Below are positions 1 through 7,213 of a stretch of DNA of 10,608 nt, one piece after another. A program made the position numbers and the translations under genes. The notes under the pieces were generated by a model, which was given only the letters and a program-made list of their open reading frames with translations, was not told the origin of the DNA and made no database searches. Position 1 is the stretch's first letter, and each line of letters begins with the position of its first letter. This DNA comes from an uncultured Bacilli bacterium (GTDB lineage Bacteria > Bacillota_I > Bacilli_A > RF39 > UBA660). Location: contig CALVPA010000075.1 of assembly GCA_944350395.1 (NCBI GenBank), positions 1 to 10,608 on the forward strand, given 5' to 3'.

Positions 1-29
1 AGAGTAGATTAATGTCTACTTTTTCTTTT
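1..29 (+). terminator. Intrinsic terminator of the upstream gene (partly outside window)
   Basis: AGTAGA (3-8) and TCTACT (15-20) form a perfect inverted repeat around a 6-nt loop, and A1/G2 can extend the stem by pairing with T22/T21. A T-rich tract (20-29, with one C) follows. The stem probably continues beyond the window edge. The gene it terminates is not visible. Confidence 0.6.
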
Positions 30-41
30 GATTAAAAAGTA

Positions 42-50
42 TGATATAAT
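42..50 (+). promoter_or_regulatory. Extended -10 promoter for the rbgA operon
   Basis: TGATATAAT (42-50) is a perfect TATAAT preceded by TGn. The -35 position (about 22-27, TTTCTT) is poor, as is common for extended -10 promoters. The predicted start near 57 gives a leader of about 24 nt before the rbgA start at 81. Confidence 0.6.
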
Positions 51-80
51 GAAATAGATTTTATGCGAGGAAGTGATTAT

Positions 81-950
81 ATGGCAAATGAAGAAAAAAG
101 TTTCCAAAAAAGCAGTATCAACTGGTACCCAGGACATATGGAAAAAACTAAAAGGGAACTGGTTAAATTAAATCCTTTAGTGGATTTTGTACTGGAACTT
201 ATAGACAGCAGAATTCCGTATTCATCAAAAATAGTTGGTATAGATAAAATAATTAAAAACAAGCCTAAATTATTAGTAATGACTAAAAGTGATTTATGTG
301 ATAAAATAGAGACCGAGAAATGGGTTAAGTTTTATGAAAATAAGAATGAAAGAGTAATATTAATAGATCTTCAAGACAATAAAGATTACAAAAAACTATT
401 ATCTGAGCTCGATAAATTTTCAGAGGAAATTAATAAAGTTCGTGCTAAAAAGGGATTAAAACCGAAAGTTCTTAGGGGATTAGTTATTGGAATACCAAAT
501 GTAGGTAAGAGCACTTTAATAAATAAACTTGCTAATAGAAAAGTTGCTGGTGTAGGAAATATCCCAGGATTTACTAAAAGTTTAACTTGGTTAAAAGCAG
601 GAAATACATTACTTTTGGATTCGCCTGGAATGCTTTGGCCTAAACTCGATAGTGAAGAAGTGGCTCTAAATTTAGCGAGCATGAGCGCAATAAAGATCGA
701 AGTATTACCCGTACACGATGTTGCCGTACACATTTTAGAAAAATTAGCTAAATATTATCCAGAAAAACTAAAAAGATATGGATTAGATCAGCTTACTGGT
801 GACTACGAATATAATTATGCTCAAATTGCTAAAAGAATCGGTGCTATTAGCAAACAGGGTGAAATCGATTACAATAAAGTTAGTACTTTTATAATAAACG
901 ATTTAAAACTGGGAAATATGAAAGGTATTACGTTCGATAGGTGTGAATAA
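81..950 (+). CDS. rbgA: Ribosome biogenesis GTPase RbgA (YlqF)
   Basis: Circularly permuted GTPase that in Bacillus acts late in 50S subunit assembly. The permuted motif order is visible with numbering from the ATG at 81: an N-terminal WYPGHM block with the family's catalytic His (H19), G4 TKSD (68-71), G1 GIPNVGKST (137-145), the G2 Thr in GFTKS (T165), and G3 DSPG (180-183). An ANTAR-like RNA-contacting C-terminal region follows, by family knowledge. The start at 81 is chosen over the in-frame ATG at 63 because GAGGAAGTG (67-75) is a well-spaced ribosome binding site for 81. The resulting 289 residues match the usual length of about 280-290. First gene of the unit; its stop codon shares one base with the rnhB start (TAATG), so translation is probably coupled. 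rbgA-rnhB adjacency is typical of Bacillota. Confidence 0.96.
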   Translation: MANEEKSFQKSSINWYPGHMEKTKRELVKLNPLVDFVLELIDSRIPYSSKIVGIDKIIKNKPKLLVMTKSDLCDKIETEKWVKFYENKNERVILIDLQDNKDYKKLLSELDKFSEEINKVRAKKGLKPKVLRGLVIGIPNVGKSTLINKLANRKVAGVGNIPGFTKSLTWLKAGNTLLLDSPGMLWPKLDSEEVALNLASMSAIKIEVLPVHDVAVHILEKLAKYYPEKLKRYGLDQLTGDYEYNYAQIAKRIGAISKQGEIDYNKVSTFIINDLKLGNMKGITFDRCE

Positions 951-1618
951 TGGATTTACTCGAATATGAAAAGAAACTTTATCAAAGTGGTATAAAATAT
1001 ATCGCTGGAGTCGATGAAGTCGGACGGGGTCCTCTTTATGGTCCCGTCGTAACGGCAGCAGTTATTTTGCCAGAGGGATACATGTTAGATGGCCTTACTG
1101 ATTCTAAAAAATTGACTCCTAAAAAAAGAGATAAATTTTATGATATAATTATGCACGATGCAATCAGTGTAAGTATAGGCATTAAATCTAATGAAGTCAT
1201 AGATGAAATAAATATCTATGAAGCGACTAAAGAAGCTATGTACGAAGCGATAAATAATTTGAGCGTAAAACCGGAACATGTTTTGATCGATGCAGTAAAA
1301 CTCGAAAAATTAGATGTGCCTAGTACTAGTATAATAAAAGGAGATGCTAGAAGCGAATCTATTGCAGCGGCAAGTGTGATTGCAAAAGTTACGCGAGATC
1401 GAATGATGGACGAAGAAGCAAAAATTCATCCAGAGTACGGATTTGAAAAACACAAAGGGTATCCAACCAAAATGCACATAGAAAATATTCATAAATATGG
1501 CATATTAGATAAACATAGGAAAACTTTTGAACCTATAAAGAGTATTATAAATGGAAGTGATTTAAATGAAAGAAGAAGTAAAAGAAAAAGAAGTAGAAAA
1601 AAAGAAAAAGTTATCTAA
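950..1618 (+). CDS. rnhB: Ribonuclease HII
   Basis: Type 2 RNase H: cleaves the RNA strand of RNA/DNA hybrids and single ribonucleotides embedded in DNA. The N-terminal GVDEVGRGPLYGPV signature carries the first two catalytic acids (D22, E23). The third is D114 (LIDA) and the fourth D132 (KGDARS); their spacing of 18 equals that of D108/D126 in the E. coli enzyme. The IAAASVIAKVTRD block (138-150) and the YGFEKHKGYPT segment are also family features. The gene starts on the last base of the rbgA stop codon. The body of the enzyme ends around residue 200. The last 18 or so residues are a very basic Arg/Lys tail encoded in DNA that also encodes, in another frame, the start of the downstream sulfatase gene (53-nt overlap). 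The tail may be an evolutionary by-product of the overlap. Confidence 0.96.
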   Translation: MDLLEYEKKLYQSGIKYIAGVDEVGRGPLYGPVVTAAVILPEGYMLDGLTDSKKLTPKKRDKFYDIIMHDAISVSIGIKSNEVIDEINIYEATKEAMYEAINNLSVKPEHVLIDAVKLEKLDVPSTSIIKGDARSESIAAASVIAKVTRDRMMDEEAKIHPEYGFEKHKGYPTKMHIENIHKYGILDKHRKTFEPIKSIINGSDLNERRSKRKRSRKKEKVI

Positions 1619-3719
1619 ATATGAAAAGCAAAAACTTAAAAGAAAAAAAATTGAAGAGTTAGAAGCTAAAAAAGGTATTCATAAATTTTGGACAACTCAC
1701 GTAGTAGAAACTTGGTATATATTTATAATAGAGTTAATGGTAAAATGGTTGCTAGGTAGTTTAAGTGCTGATTGGACGGTTCTAAGAATATTCATAAGTT
1801 CATGTATATTGTCTCTCATAATAAGTCTCTTGACTACTAATATGAATAATAAAGTGCGTAAAGTATTTTTAATAATATTCAATTTCTTTATCGTATTTTA
1901 CGCCTGGCTACAGATGGGATTTATGGACTTTTTGGGAGCATTTATGTCGATAGGTAATGCTGAGCAGGGAACAAAAATTACCGATTATATATTTGACTTT
2001 CTACGTTCATATAATTTGAAAACTCATTTACTATATATACCGTTTATTCTTACAATAGTTTATTTGATATTTGAAAGAAACATTACAAGGGATGGATACA
2101 ATAAGAAAATAGAGTATAAAAATATTATCAAAGATATAGCCATTATCATATATATAATATTATTATGTGATCTATTCTATATGACTTTAGAAATATCATT
2201 CATGCAAAATAAATATCAGACTATTTCTAATAAGCAACTTTTTAAATACCCTTCTAATCCATCTATGGCAATTAAAAATTTCGGTACTACGGTTTACTTT
2301 ATTTTAGATGTAAAAGCAACTGCTTTTGGTAGCAGTGAAGCCGTTTATGCCTCTAACAATTATAAAGAAAAAGAGGAATCTTTGACGAGAGATATAGATG
2401 ATACTGCATGGGAAAATTTAATAAAAATAGAAGATGATACATCTTTAAATACATTAAATAATTACTTTATAAGTAGACCGATATCAGAAAAAAACGAATA
2501 TACAGGAATATTTGAAGGAAAAAATGTAATCTTTATAATGCTTGAATCAGTCAGTCAAGCAGTGTTCAGTGAACAGTATAAAGATTATTATCCAACTTTG
2601 TATAAACTTTATACTGAAGGAATTACTGGTGTTAACAATTATAGCCCTAAAAATAACTGTGCAACTGGTGAATCTGAGATGACAAGCCAGATAAGTTTAT
2701 ATTCTATAGAGACAACTTGTACAGTAAATACATATAGAAAGAACGTTTACCCAGAAGCTTTAATGAGTATGCTAGGTAAGAACGGTTACTACACATCAGC
2801 ATATCACGACTATACGGATCAATACTACTATAGAAGTGTTTTTGAAAATAATTTCGGTTCTTCTATATATTATGGTGTAAAGGATTTAGGTATGAGTTAC
2901 AGCAACCTATATAAAGAATGGCCAAGCGACCTTACATTTATGGAAACGGCTTTACCATACTTTATTGACAAAGAAAAGTTTGCAAGTTATATGATTACTG
3001 TAAGTGGACATTCACCATATATGTATTCTAGTACATTAGGAGATAAATATTTATCGCTTTTCGATGATTTAGATGTGGATAAGACGACTAAGAGATATTT
3101 AAGCAAAATAAAAGTTGTAGATACTGCACTAGAATATTTATTAGAAGAACTGGAAAATAAAGGCATACTAGATGATACAGTACTAGTACTATTTGGAGAC
3201 CACTATCCATATGCTTTAAGTGATAAAGAATTTCAATCGATTGCGGATTACGACATAAGTGAAAACCAAGAAGTTGACCGCACACCGTTTATAATTTATA
3301 ATAGTGAAACTCCTCACGAGGAAATAACAAAGTATACGACACCGCTCGATTACACTCCTACAATATTGAATTTATTTGGAATAGATTATGATCCGAGGAT
3401 GTATTTAGGCAACGATGTATTTAGCGATTATACAGACTTTGCAGTATTCCCAGACAATAGCTGGCAGAGTAGTAAAGGATTCTACAGTGCTTCTAAAGGA
3501 GAATTCATACCTAAAGAGGGAGAAAGCATTACAGATGAGGAAATTATAGAAATAAATAATGAAATAACTGATCTTAGAAACATGAGTGCTTTAGCAATAA
3601 AGAAAGATTATTTCAATTATCTATTTAAATATTTTGAAGAATATGAAGAATTGCAAAAAGAGAAAGAAGAGGAAAGTACTGTAGAGAGCAGTACTCAAAG
3701 TACACAAAAGGAGGAATAA
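1566..3719 (+). CDS. LTA synthase family membrane sulfatase (LtaS-like)
   Basis: Probable phosphoglycerol transferase of the LtaS/alkaline phosphatase superfamily, which polymerises glycerol phosphate from phosphatidylglycerol on the outer face of the membrane. The 717 residues comprise a highly charged, Lys/Glu-rich cytoplasmic N-terminus (1-40), five hydrophobic segments (about 49-66, 72-90, 98-118, 153-169, 188-208) and an extracellular sulfatase domain. The LtaS active-site set is present: E327 (LES), nucleophile T367 (CATGESE), D545-H546 (FGDHYPY) and H482 (SGHSPY). A VYA|S sequence at 260-263, between the last membrane segment and the catalytic domain, resembles the place where S. aureus LtaS is cut by signal peptidase; that is inference. 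It is longer than usual (about 620-650) because of the charged head and a Ser/Thr/Glu/Gln-rich tail after residue 690. The start is supported by GGAAGTGA (1553-1560). It overlaps rnhB by 53 nt and ends 2 nt before topA. Which polymer it makes cannot be settled here. Confidence 0.88.
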   Translation: MKEEVKEKEVEKKKKLSKYEKQKLKRKKIEELEAKKGIHKFWTTHVVETWYIFIIELMVKWLLGSLSADWTVLRIFISSCILSLIISLLTTNMNNKVRKVFLIIFNFFIVFYAWLQMGFMDFLGAFMSIGNAEQGTKITDYIFDFLRSYNLKTHLLYIPFILTIVYLIFERNITRDGYNKKIEYKNIIKDIAIIIYIILLCDLFYMTLEISFMQNKYQTISNKQLFKYPSNPSMAIKNFGTTVYFILDVKATAFGSSEAVYASNNYKEKEESLTRDIDDTAWENLIKIEDDTSLNTLNNYFISRPISEKNEYTGIFEGKNVIFIMLESVSQAVFSEQYKDYYPTLYKLYTEGITGVNNYSPKNNCATGESEMTSQISLYSIETTCTVNTYRKNVYPEALMSMLGKNGYYTSAYHDYTDQYYYRSVFENNFGSSIYYGVKDLGMSYSNLYKEWPSDLTFMETALPYFIDKEKFASYMITVSGHSPYMYSSTLGDKYLSLFDDLDVDKTTKRYLSKIKVVDTALEYLLEELENKGILDDTVLVLFGDHYPYALSDKEFQSIADYDISENQEVDRTPFIIYNSETPHEEITKYTTPLDYTPTILNLFGIDYDPRMYLGNDVFSDYTDFAVFPDNSWQSSKGFYSASKGEFIPKEGESITDEEIIEINNEITDLRNMSALAIKKDYFNYLFKYFEEYEELQKEKEEESTVESSTQSTQKEE

Positions 3720-3724
3720 CTTTG
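3708..3724 (+). promoter_or_regulatory. Strong Shine-Dalgarno deciding the TTG start of topA
   Basis: AAGGAGG (3708-3714), the consensus anti-16S sequence, lies 7 nt before a TTG codon at 3722. The site sits inside the last codons of the upstream sulfatase gene. No ATG or GTG lies nearby in frame, and the TTG is directly followed by the conserved KKVVIVESPSK start of TopA. Confidence 0.85.
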
Positions 3725-5740
3725 AAAAAAGTAGTTATCGTTGAATCGCCTAGTAAGACAAAAACGATTAGCAAGTACTTGGGAAGTGATTACGAAATAT
3801 TATCTTCTAAAGGTCACATAAGAGATTTAGCGACCTCTGGTAAATTTGGTTTAGGTATAGATGTTTCAGATAAATTTAAACCTAATTATGTTCCTTTAAA
3901 AGATAAGAAAAAAGTTATAAGTGAATTAAAGAAAGAGTCGAAAGATGCTCTCGTATATCTAGCGAGCGATCCAGATAGAGAAGGAGAAGCTATAAGCTGG
4001 CACTTAAAAGACACTTTAGGCCTCACCAATTATAAAAGAGTTGTTTTCAACGAGATAACGAAACCAGCGTTACTCGAAGCCTTTAAAAATCCTAGAGATA
4101 TCGACATGGACTTAGTGAAATCTCAAGAGACGAGAAGAATGTTAGACAGAATAATAGGTTTTAGACTCAGTAAACTCATGCAGTCAAAAACCGATGGTAA
4201 GAGTGCCGGTAGAGTTCAGTCAGTAGCTCTAAAGCTAATCGTGGATAGGGAAAGAGAAATTCTAAACTTTAAAGAAGAAGAGTACTGGACGATCAAAGGA
4301 ATTTTCCCTGACTTCGAAGCCGAATTAGAAAAGTATCAAGGAAAAGACATAAAAATTCCTGGTAAAGTTGATGCAGATAAGATAATAGATTCACTTTCAA
4401 AATGTTTTAACATTGAATCTGTAACGAATAAGATCAAAAATAAAAAAGGTGTAATGCCATTTACGACGAGTACTCTTCAGCAAGCTTGTGTTAATTTGTT
4501 AAATTACAGTTCTACTAGAACGATGAAGATAGCTCAAAAGCTGTATGAAGGAATAGATTTAGGTTCTGAAACTACAGGTTTAATAACTTACATGAGAACT
4601 GATTCGACGAGATTGTCTAATGTCTTTACTAGCGAAGCTATGGAGTACATAAGAAATAATTATGGCGAAGAATACGTTGGTGCTGTAAAAGTAAACAAGA
4701 AAAAAGAAAACGTACAAGATGCACATGAAGCGATTAGACCTACGAGCATTAAAAGAACTCCAGAGAGTGTTAAAAAATATTTGAGCGAAGAAGAATACAA
4801 AGTATATAGCATAATATATGCACGTGCTTTAGCTAGTTTAATGGCAGATGCAAAAGCAAATGGAACGACAATAATACTAGAGAATAATGGATATACGTTT
4901 AAAGCGACTGGTTCAGTAATCGTTTTCGACGGTTATTTAAAAGTATATGGTACATACTCTAAAAGTGAAGACGTAGTTCTTCCAGATTTATCTAACTATA
5001 AATCAAAAATAGTCATTGCAGAAGATATTGTAGGAGAACAACACTTTACAAAGCCAACGCCTAGATATACAGAAGCTAGTTTAATTAAAGAAATGGAAAC
5101 TCTCGGTATAGGTAGGCCTAGTACATATGCCAAAACTATGGAGACTCTTAAGACGAGAAACTACGTTACTGTAGAAGATAAAAAATTTATTCCAACCGAT
5201 ATAGGTTTCGAGATAACAGATAAATTGCAGGAATGCTTTAGTGATATAATAAATGTCAAATACACTGCCGAAATGGAAAGTGAACTAGACTTAGTTGCAG
5301 AAGCAAAATACGATAATGTCAAGCTTCTTAGTGACTTCTACAATAAATTTGAACCTCTTGTCGAAAATGCATTCAAGACGATGGAGAAAAAAGCTCCAGA
5401 GACGACTGGTGAAAAGTGTCCAGAATGTGGTCACGACTTAGTAATTAGAAAAGGTAAATACGGAGAATTCGTAGCTTGTTCTAATTATCCTGAGTGCAAA
5501 TACATAAAACAGGAGGAGAGAAAAGTATTAGCAAAATGTCCAAAATGCGATGGAGATATAGTAGCAAAAAGGACAAAACGTGGAAAAGTATTCTATGGAT
5601 GCTCTAATTACCCTAATTGTGATTATGCACTATGGGATGAGCCAACTGGCGATAAATGCCCAAAATGCTCACTTTTACTAGTTAGAAAGGGAAATAGAGT
5701 ATACTGTCCTAACTGTGAAAAAACAAATAAAAATGATTAA
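3722..5740 (+). CDS. topA: DNA topoisomerase I (type IA)
   Basis: Relaxes negatively supercoiled DNA through a transient 5'-phosphotyrosine link. Visible in order: an N-terminal Toprim domain with E8 (VIVESPSK) and the acidic triad D83/D85/E87 (SDPDREGE); the catalytic Tyr Y290 in GLITYMRTDS; the AHEAIRPT block; the GIGRPSTYA block; and three C-terminal four-cysteine zinc ribbons (C566/C569/C586/C592, C606/C609/C627/C633, C646/C649/C662/C665), the last one compact. At 672 residues it is close to the B. subtilis enzyme (about 690). Translation starts at TTG 3722, supported by a consensus Shine-Dalgarno. It is the last gene of the rbgA-rnhB-sulfatase-topA unit and is followed at once by an intrinsic terminator. 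In many Bacillota dprA lies before topA in this neighbourhood; here the LtaS-like gene takes that place. Confidence 0.97.
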   Translation: MKKVVIVESPSKTKTISKYLGSDYEILSSKGHIRDLATSGKFGLGIDVSDKFKPNYVPLKDKKKVISELKKESKDALVYLASDPDREGEAISWHLKDTLGLTNYKRVVFNEITKPALLEAFKNPRDIDMDLVKSQETRRMLDRIIGFRLSKLMQSKTDGKSAGRVQSVALKLIVDREREILNFKEEEYWTIKGIFPDFEAELEKYQGKDIKIPGKVDADKIIDSLSKCFNIESVTNKIKNKKGVMPFTTSTLQQACVNLLNYSSTRTMKIAQKLYEGIDLGSETTGLITYMRTDSTRLSNVFTSEAMEYIRNNYGEEYVGAVKVNKKKENVQDAHEAIRPTSIKRTPESVKKYLSEEEYKVYSIIYARALASLMADAKANGTTIILENNGYTFKATGSVIVFDGYLKVYGTYSKSEDVVLPDLSNYKSKIVIAEDIVGEQHFTKPTPRYTEASLIKEMETLGIGRPSTYAKTMETLKTRNYVTVEDKKFIPTDIGFEITDKLQECFSDIINVKYTAEMESELDLVAEAKYDNVKLLSDFYNKFEPLVENAFKTMEKKAPETTGEKCPECGHDLVIRKGKYGEFVACSNYPECKYIKQEERKVLAKCPKCDGDIVAKRTKRGKVFYGCSNYPNCDYALWDEPTGDKCPKCSLLLVRKGNRVYCPNCEKTNKND

Positions 5741-5744
5741 GAAT

Positions 5745-5766
5745 GGCCTTAGTAGGCCCTTTTTTT
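5745..5766 (+). terminator. Intrinsic terminator after topA
   Basis: GGCCT (5745-5749), loop TAGT, AGGCC (5754-5758), then C and seven T (5760-5766). It closes the rbgA-topA unit, 4 nt after the topA stop codon. Confidence 0.9.
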
Positions 5767-5790
5767 ATGCATAAAAACAAGAATTTCATA

Positions 5791-5820
5791 TGATATAGTG
5801 GAAACAGAAAACGCTGTTTC
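5791..5820 (+). promoter_or_regulatory. Extended -10 promoter with an operator-like inverted repeat (lysis cassette)
   Basis: TGATATAGT (5791-5799) is an extended -10 with no good -35. Directly behind it, GAAACAG (5801-5807) and CTGTTTC (5814-5820) form a perfect 7-bp inverted repeat with a 6-nt centre, covering the predicted transcription start near 5806. That is a typical place for a repressor operator. There is no T tract after it, so it is not a terminator. The protein that would bind is unknown. Confidence 0.5.
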
Positions 5821-5844
5821 AATTCATAGAAAGAAGTTGATTGT

Positions 5845-6162
5845 TTGGCAGCTTTTATTACTGAGTACGGTAATACTCTTTTATATGGAATACTAATGGC
5901 AATAATAAGTTTTATAGGTTTACAGATAAAAAAAGAATTAAAAAACTGGCTCAGTTTGAGAGAAAAAAAAGAGATTGTAAAGACTTGCGTATTAGCAGTA
6001 AATAGAATGTACAAAGATAAAACATTTGAAGAAAGATACAAGTTAGCGCTCGATAATATTACAAATATTTTAAGCAGTAAAAAAATCGTTATGAGTGAAT
6101 TTGAGATTAGACTCTTGATGGAAGAAGTTTACGAATCTATCAATATAAAGGTGGTGCTTTGA
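5845..6162 (+). CDS. Holin-like small membrane protein (LLH family type)
   Basis: A 105-residue protein with one N-terminal hydrophobic segment (about residues 11-28), a basic stretch (KKELKNWLSLREKK) and a C-terminal helical part (about 46-103) ending in a DNITNILSSKKIVMSEFEIRLLMEEV-like layout. This layout matches phage holins of the LLH family as I know them: one transmembrane helix plus a small cytoplasmic helical domain beginning with a conserved V-x-A-V-E/N-x-M-like segment. Holins make lesions that let a cytosolic endolysin reach the wall. The first possible start in this frame is TTG 5845 (an in-frame stop lies at 5827), preceded by a weak AAGAAG (5831-5836). Its TGA stop shares one base with the ATG of the M23 lysin gene, the classic holin-endolysin arrangement. 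No other phage genes are visible. Holin activity is inferred from family resemblance and context. Confidence 0.65.
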   Translation: MAAFITEYGNTLLYGILMAIISFIGLQIKKELKNWLSLREKKEIVKTCVLAVNRMYKDKTFEERYKLALDNITNILSSKKIVMSEFEIRLLMEEVYESINIKVVL

Positions 6163-6884
6163 TGAGCAGTATGCTAGACGTTAAAAACCCCGTACTTAAA
6201 AATAAAGACCATTATTTGACTAGCGATTATAAAACTAGAAATCCAGGTAGACCTACACACAACGGAATGGATTTAATAGGTATGAATAGAGGATTAGATT
6301 ACATCATAGCAATAGATTCTGGAGTAGTTAGTAAAACAGGATACGATTCTGCTATGGGTTATTATGTGAATATATATCACGGCGAGTGCACAAGTGTCTA
6401 TTTTCACATGAAAAAAGACTCTATAAGAGTACGGGCGGGAGATTTTCTAAATAAAGGAGACATAATCGGATATATGGGGTCTACCGGACGATCTACTGGA
6501 CCACATCTCCATTTTGGAATAAAAACTACGTCATACATCGATCCTAAGCCATATCTCTTAACAAATAATATTTTCTATAAAAATAGAGTTAAAGCTCTGC
6601 AAACGAGTTTAAATAATTCTTACAATTCTAAATTAGTGGTAGATGGAATTATAGGTACTATGACGACATTAGCTATTAAAAATAATCCGATTAAACTTGG
6701 AAGTAAAAACAATTTTGTTAAATTTGTGCAACAACAGTTATATAGAGTAGGCTATCCAATTGCAGTCGATGGTAATTTTGGAACTAATACTGAAAATGCT
6801 GTAAAAAAATTTCAAACTAGAGTAGGAATATCATCTGATGGCATCGTAGGAATAGATACCGTAAAAAAACTAGTAAATATGTAA
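6162..6884 (+). CDS. Endolysin-like M23 peptidase with peptidoglycan-binding repeats
   Basis: A 240-residue predicted peptidoglycan endopeptidase. The LytM/M23 zinc site is complete: H33 and D37 (THNGMD), H82 (YFHM), and H115/H117 (GPHLHFG). In LytM the corresponding H, D and last H bind zinc and the other His residues act in catalysis. The C-terminus (about 140-238) holds one full PG_binding_1-type repeat (about 179-238, with VDGNFGTNTENAVKKFQ) preceded by a shortened copy (about 140-172, with VDGIIGTMTT). There is no signal peptide or membrane segment, so export would need the neighbouring holin-like protein, as for phage endolysins. ATG 6162 is preferred over TTG 6159 because AAAGGTGG (6147-6154) is better spaced for it; it overlaps the upstream stop by one base. 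No clear terminator follows. Enzyme class is firm; the phage-lysis role is inferred. Confidence 0.87.
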   Translation: MSSMLDVKNPVLKNKDHYLTSDYKTRNPGRPTHNGMDLIGMNRGLDYIIAIDSGVVSKTGYDSAMGYYVNIYHGECTSVYFHMKKDSIRVRAGDFLNKGDIIGYMGSTGRSTGPHLHFGIKTTSYIDPKPYLLTNNIFYKNRVKALQTSLNNSYNSKLVVDGIIGTMTTLAIKNNPIKLGSKNNFVKFVQQQLYRVGYPIAVDGNFGTNTENAVKKFQTRVGISSDGIVGIDTVKKLVNM

Positions 6885-6892
6885 ATATTTTC

Positions 6893-6948
6893 ATTTCACA
6901 AACATTTCACTTCAATAACACTTTTATTACAAAGTAGTTTTATATACT
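6893..6948 (+). promoter_or_regulatory. Four-unit 11-bp repeat array with -10 box (OmpR-family response regulator-like site)
   Basis: ATTTCA (6893), ATTTCA (6904), ATAACA (6915) and ATTACA (6926) recur at exactly 11-bp intervals. TATACT (6943-6948) lies 11 bp after the last unit. Such hexamer-N5 direct repeats, one per helical turn and ending just before a -10, are the layout of PhoP/PhoB-type boxes (B. subtilis PhoP: TT-A/T/C-ACA). Read on the other strand, two units (TGTAAT, TGTTAT) fit the WalR consensus TGTWAH. Which regulator binds cannot be decided from this window. The promoter would transcribe the gene-free region that follows. Confidence 0.5.
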
Positions 6949-7016
6949 CTTAGTGTAAGAAGTGAGGTGATAGAATAGAATAAAATAAAAGCCACTTAAA
7001 AAAAAGATAAATAATT

Positions 7017-7096
7017 CGGTCTTAAAGTCTAACCCTAAAATGAATGTAGACTAAAGTAAAGACTTTAAATGTGTAGGTTGAAAGACTTAGAGATCG
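7017..7096 (+). other. Long imperfect RNA stem-loop
   Basis: Pairs run from C7017-G7096 inward: GGTCTT (7018-7023) with GAGATC (7090-7095, two wobbles), one A/A mismatch, AAGTCT (7025-7030) with AGACTT (7083-7088), a 3-nt bulge (7080-7082), and AACC (7031-7034) with GGTT (7076-7079). That is 17 pairs in all. A second small hairpin, TAAAGT-AAAG-ACTTTA (7053-7068), can form in the loop. GACTTTAA (7061-7068) can also pair with TTAAAGTC (7022-7029), so two exclusive folds are possible. Confidence 0.5.
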
Positions 7097-7213
7097 TTAG
7101 CCAAAATTAAATATAAAGAAATTCACATAAATTTGTAAGAATGGTTGTGATAATAATATAAAATAAACCTAAAACTTATCCTTCTCAAATAAACTATAAA
7201 TACAAACCAAAAA

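Noticed and set aside
63..80. In-frame ATG at 63 as the rbgA start
   Set aside because: It has no ribosome binding site of its own, and the bases after it form the Shine-Dalgarno for ATG 81; six extra N-terminal residues are not typical of the family.
386..733. Minus-strand ORF of 115 codons inside rbgA
   Set aside because: Antisense shadow of a strongly conserved gene, without a start signal or recognisable domain.
5787..5795. CATATGATA as a sporulation sigma -10 box before the lysis cassette
   Set aside because: Same reason: no well-spaced -35, and the overlapping extended -10 TGATATAGT is a simpler reading.
5709..6041. Minus-strand ORF of 110 codons across the topA end and the holin-like gene
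   Set aside because: It crosses a terminator and a promoter of the other strand and resembles no known family; the plus-strand holin-like gene explains the region better.
7079..7111. Ten-codon TTG ORF in the RNA locus
   Set aside because: No convincing ribosome binding site and too short to stand without conservation data.
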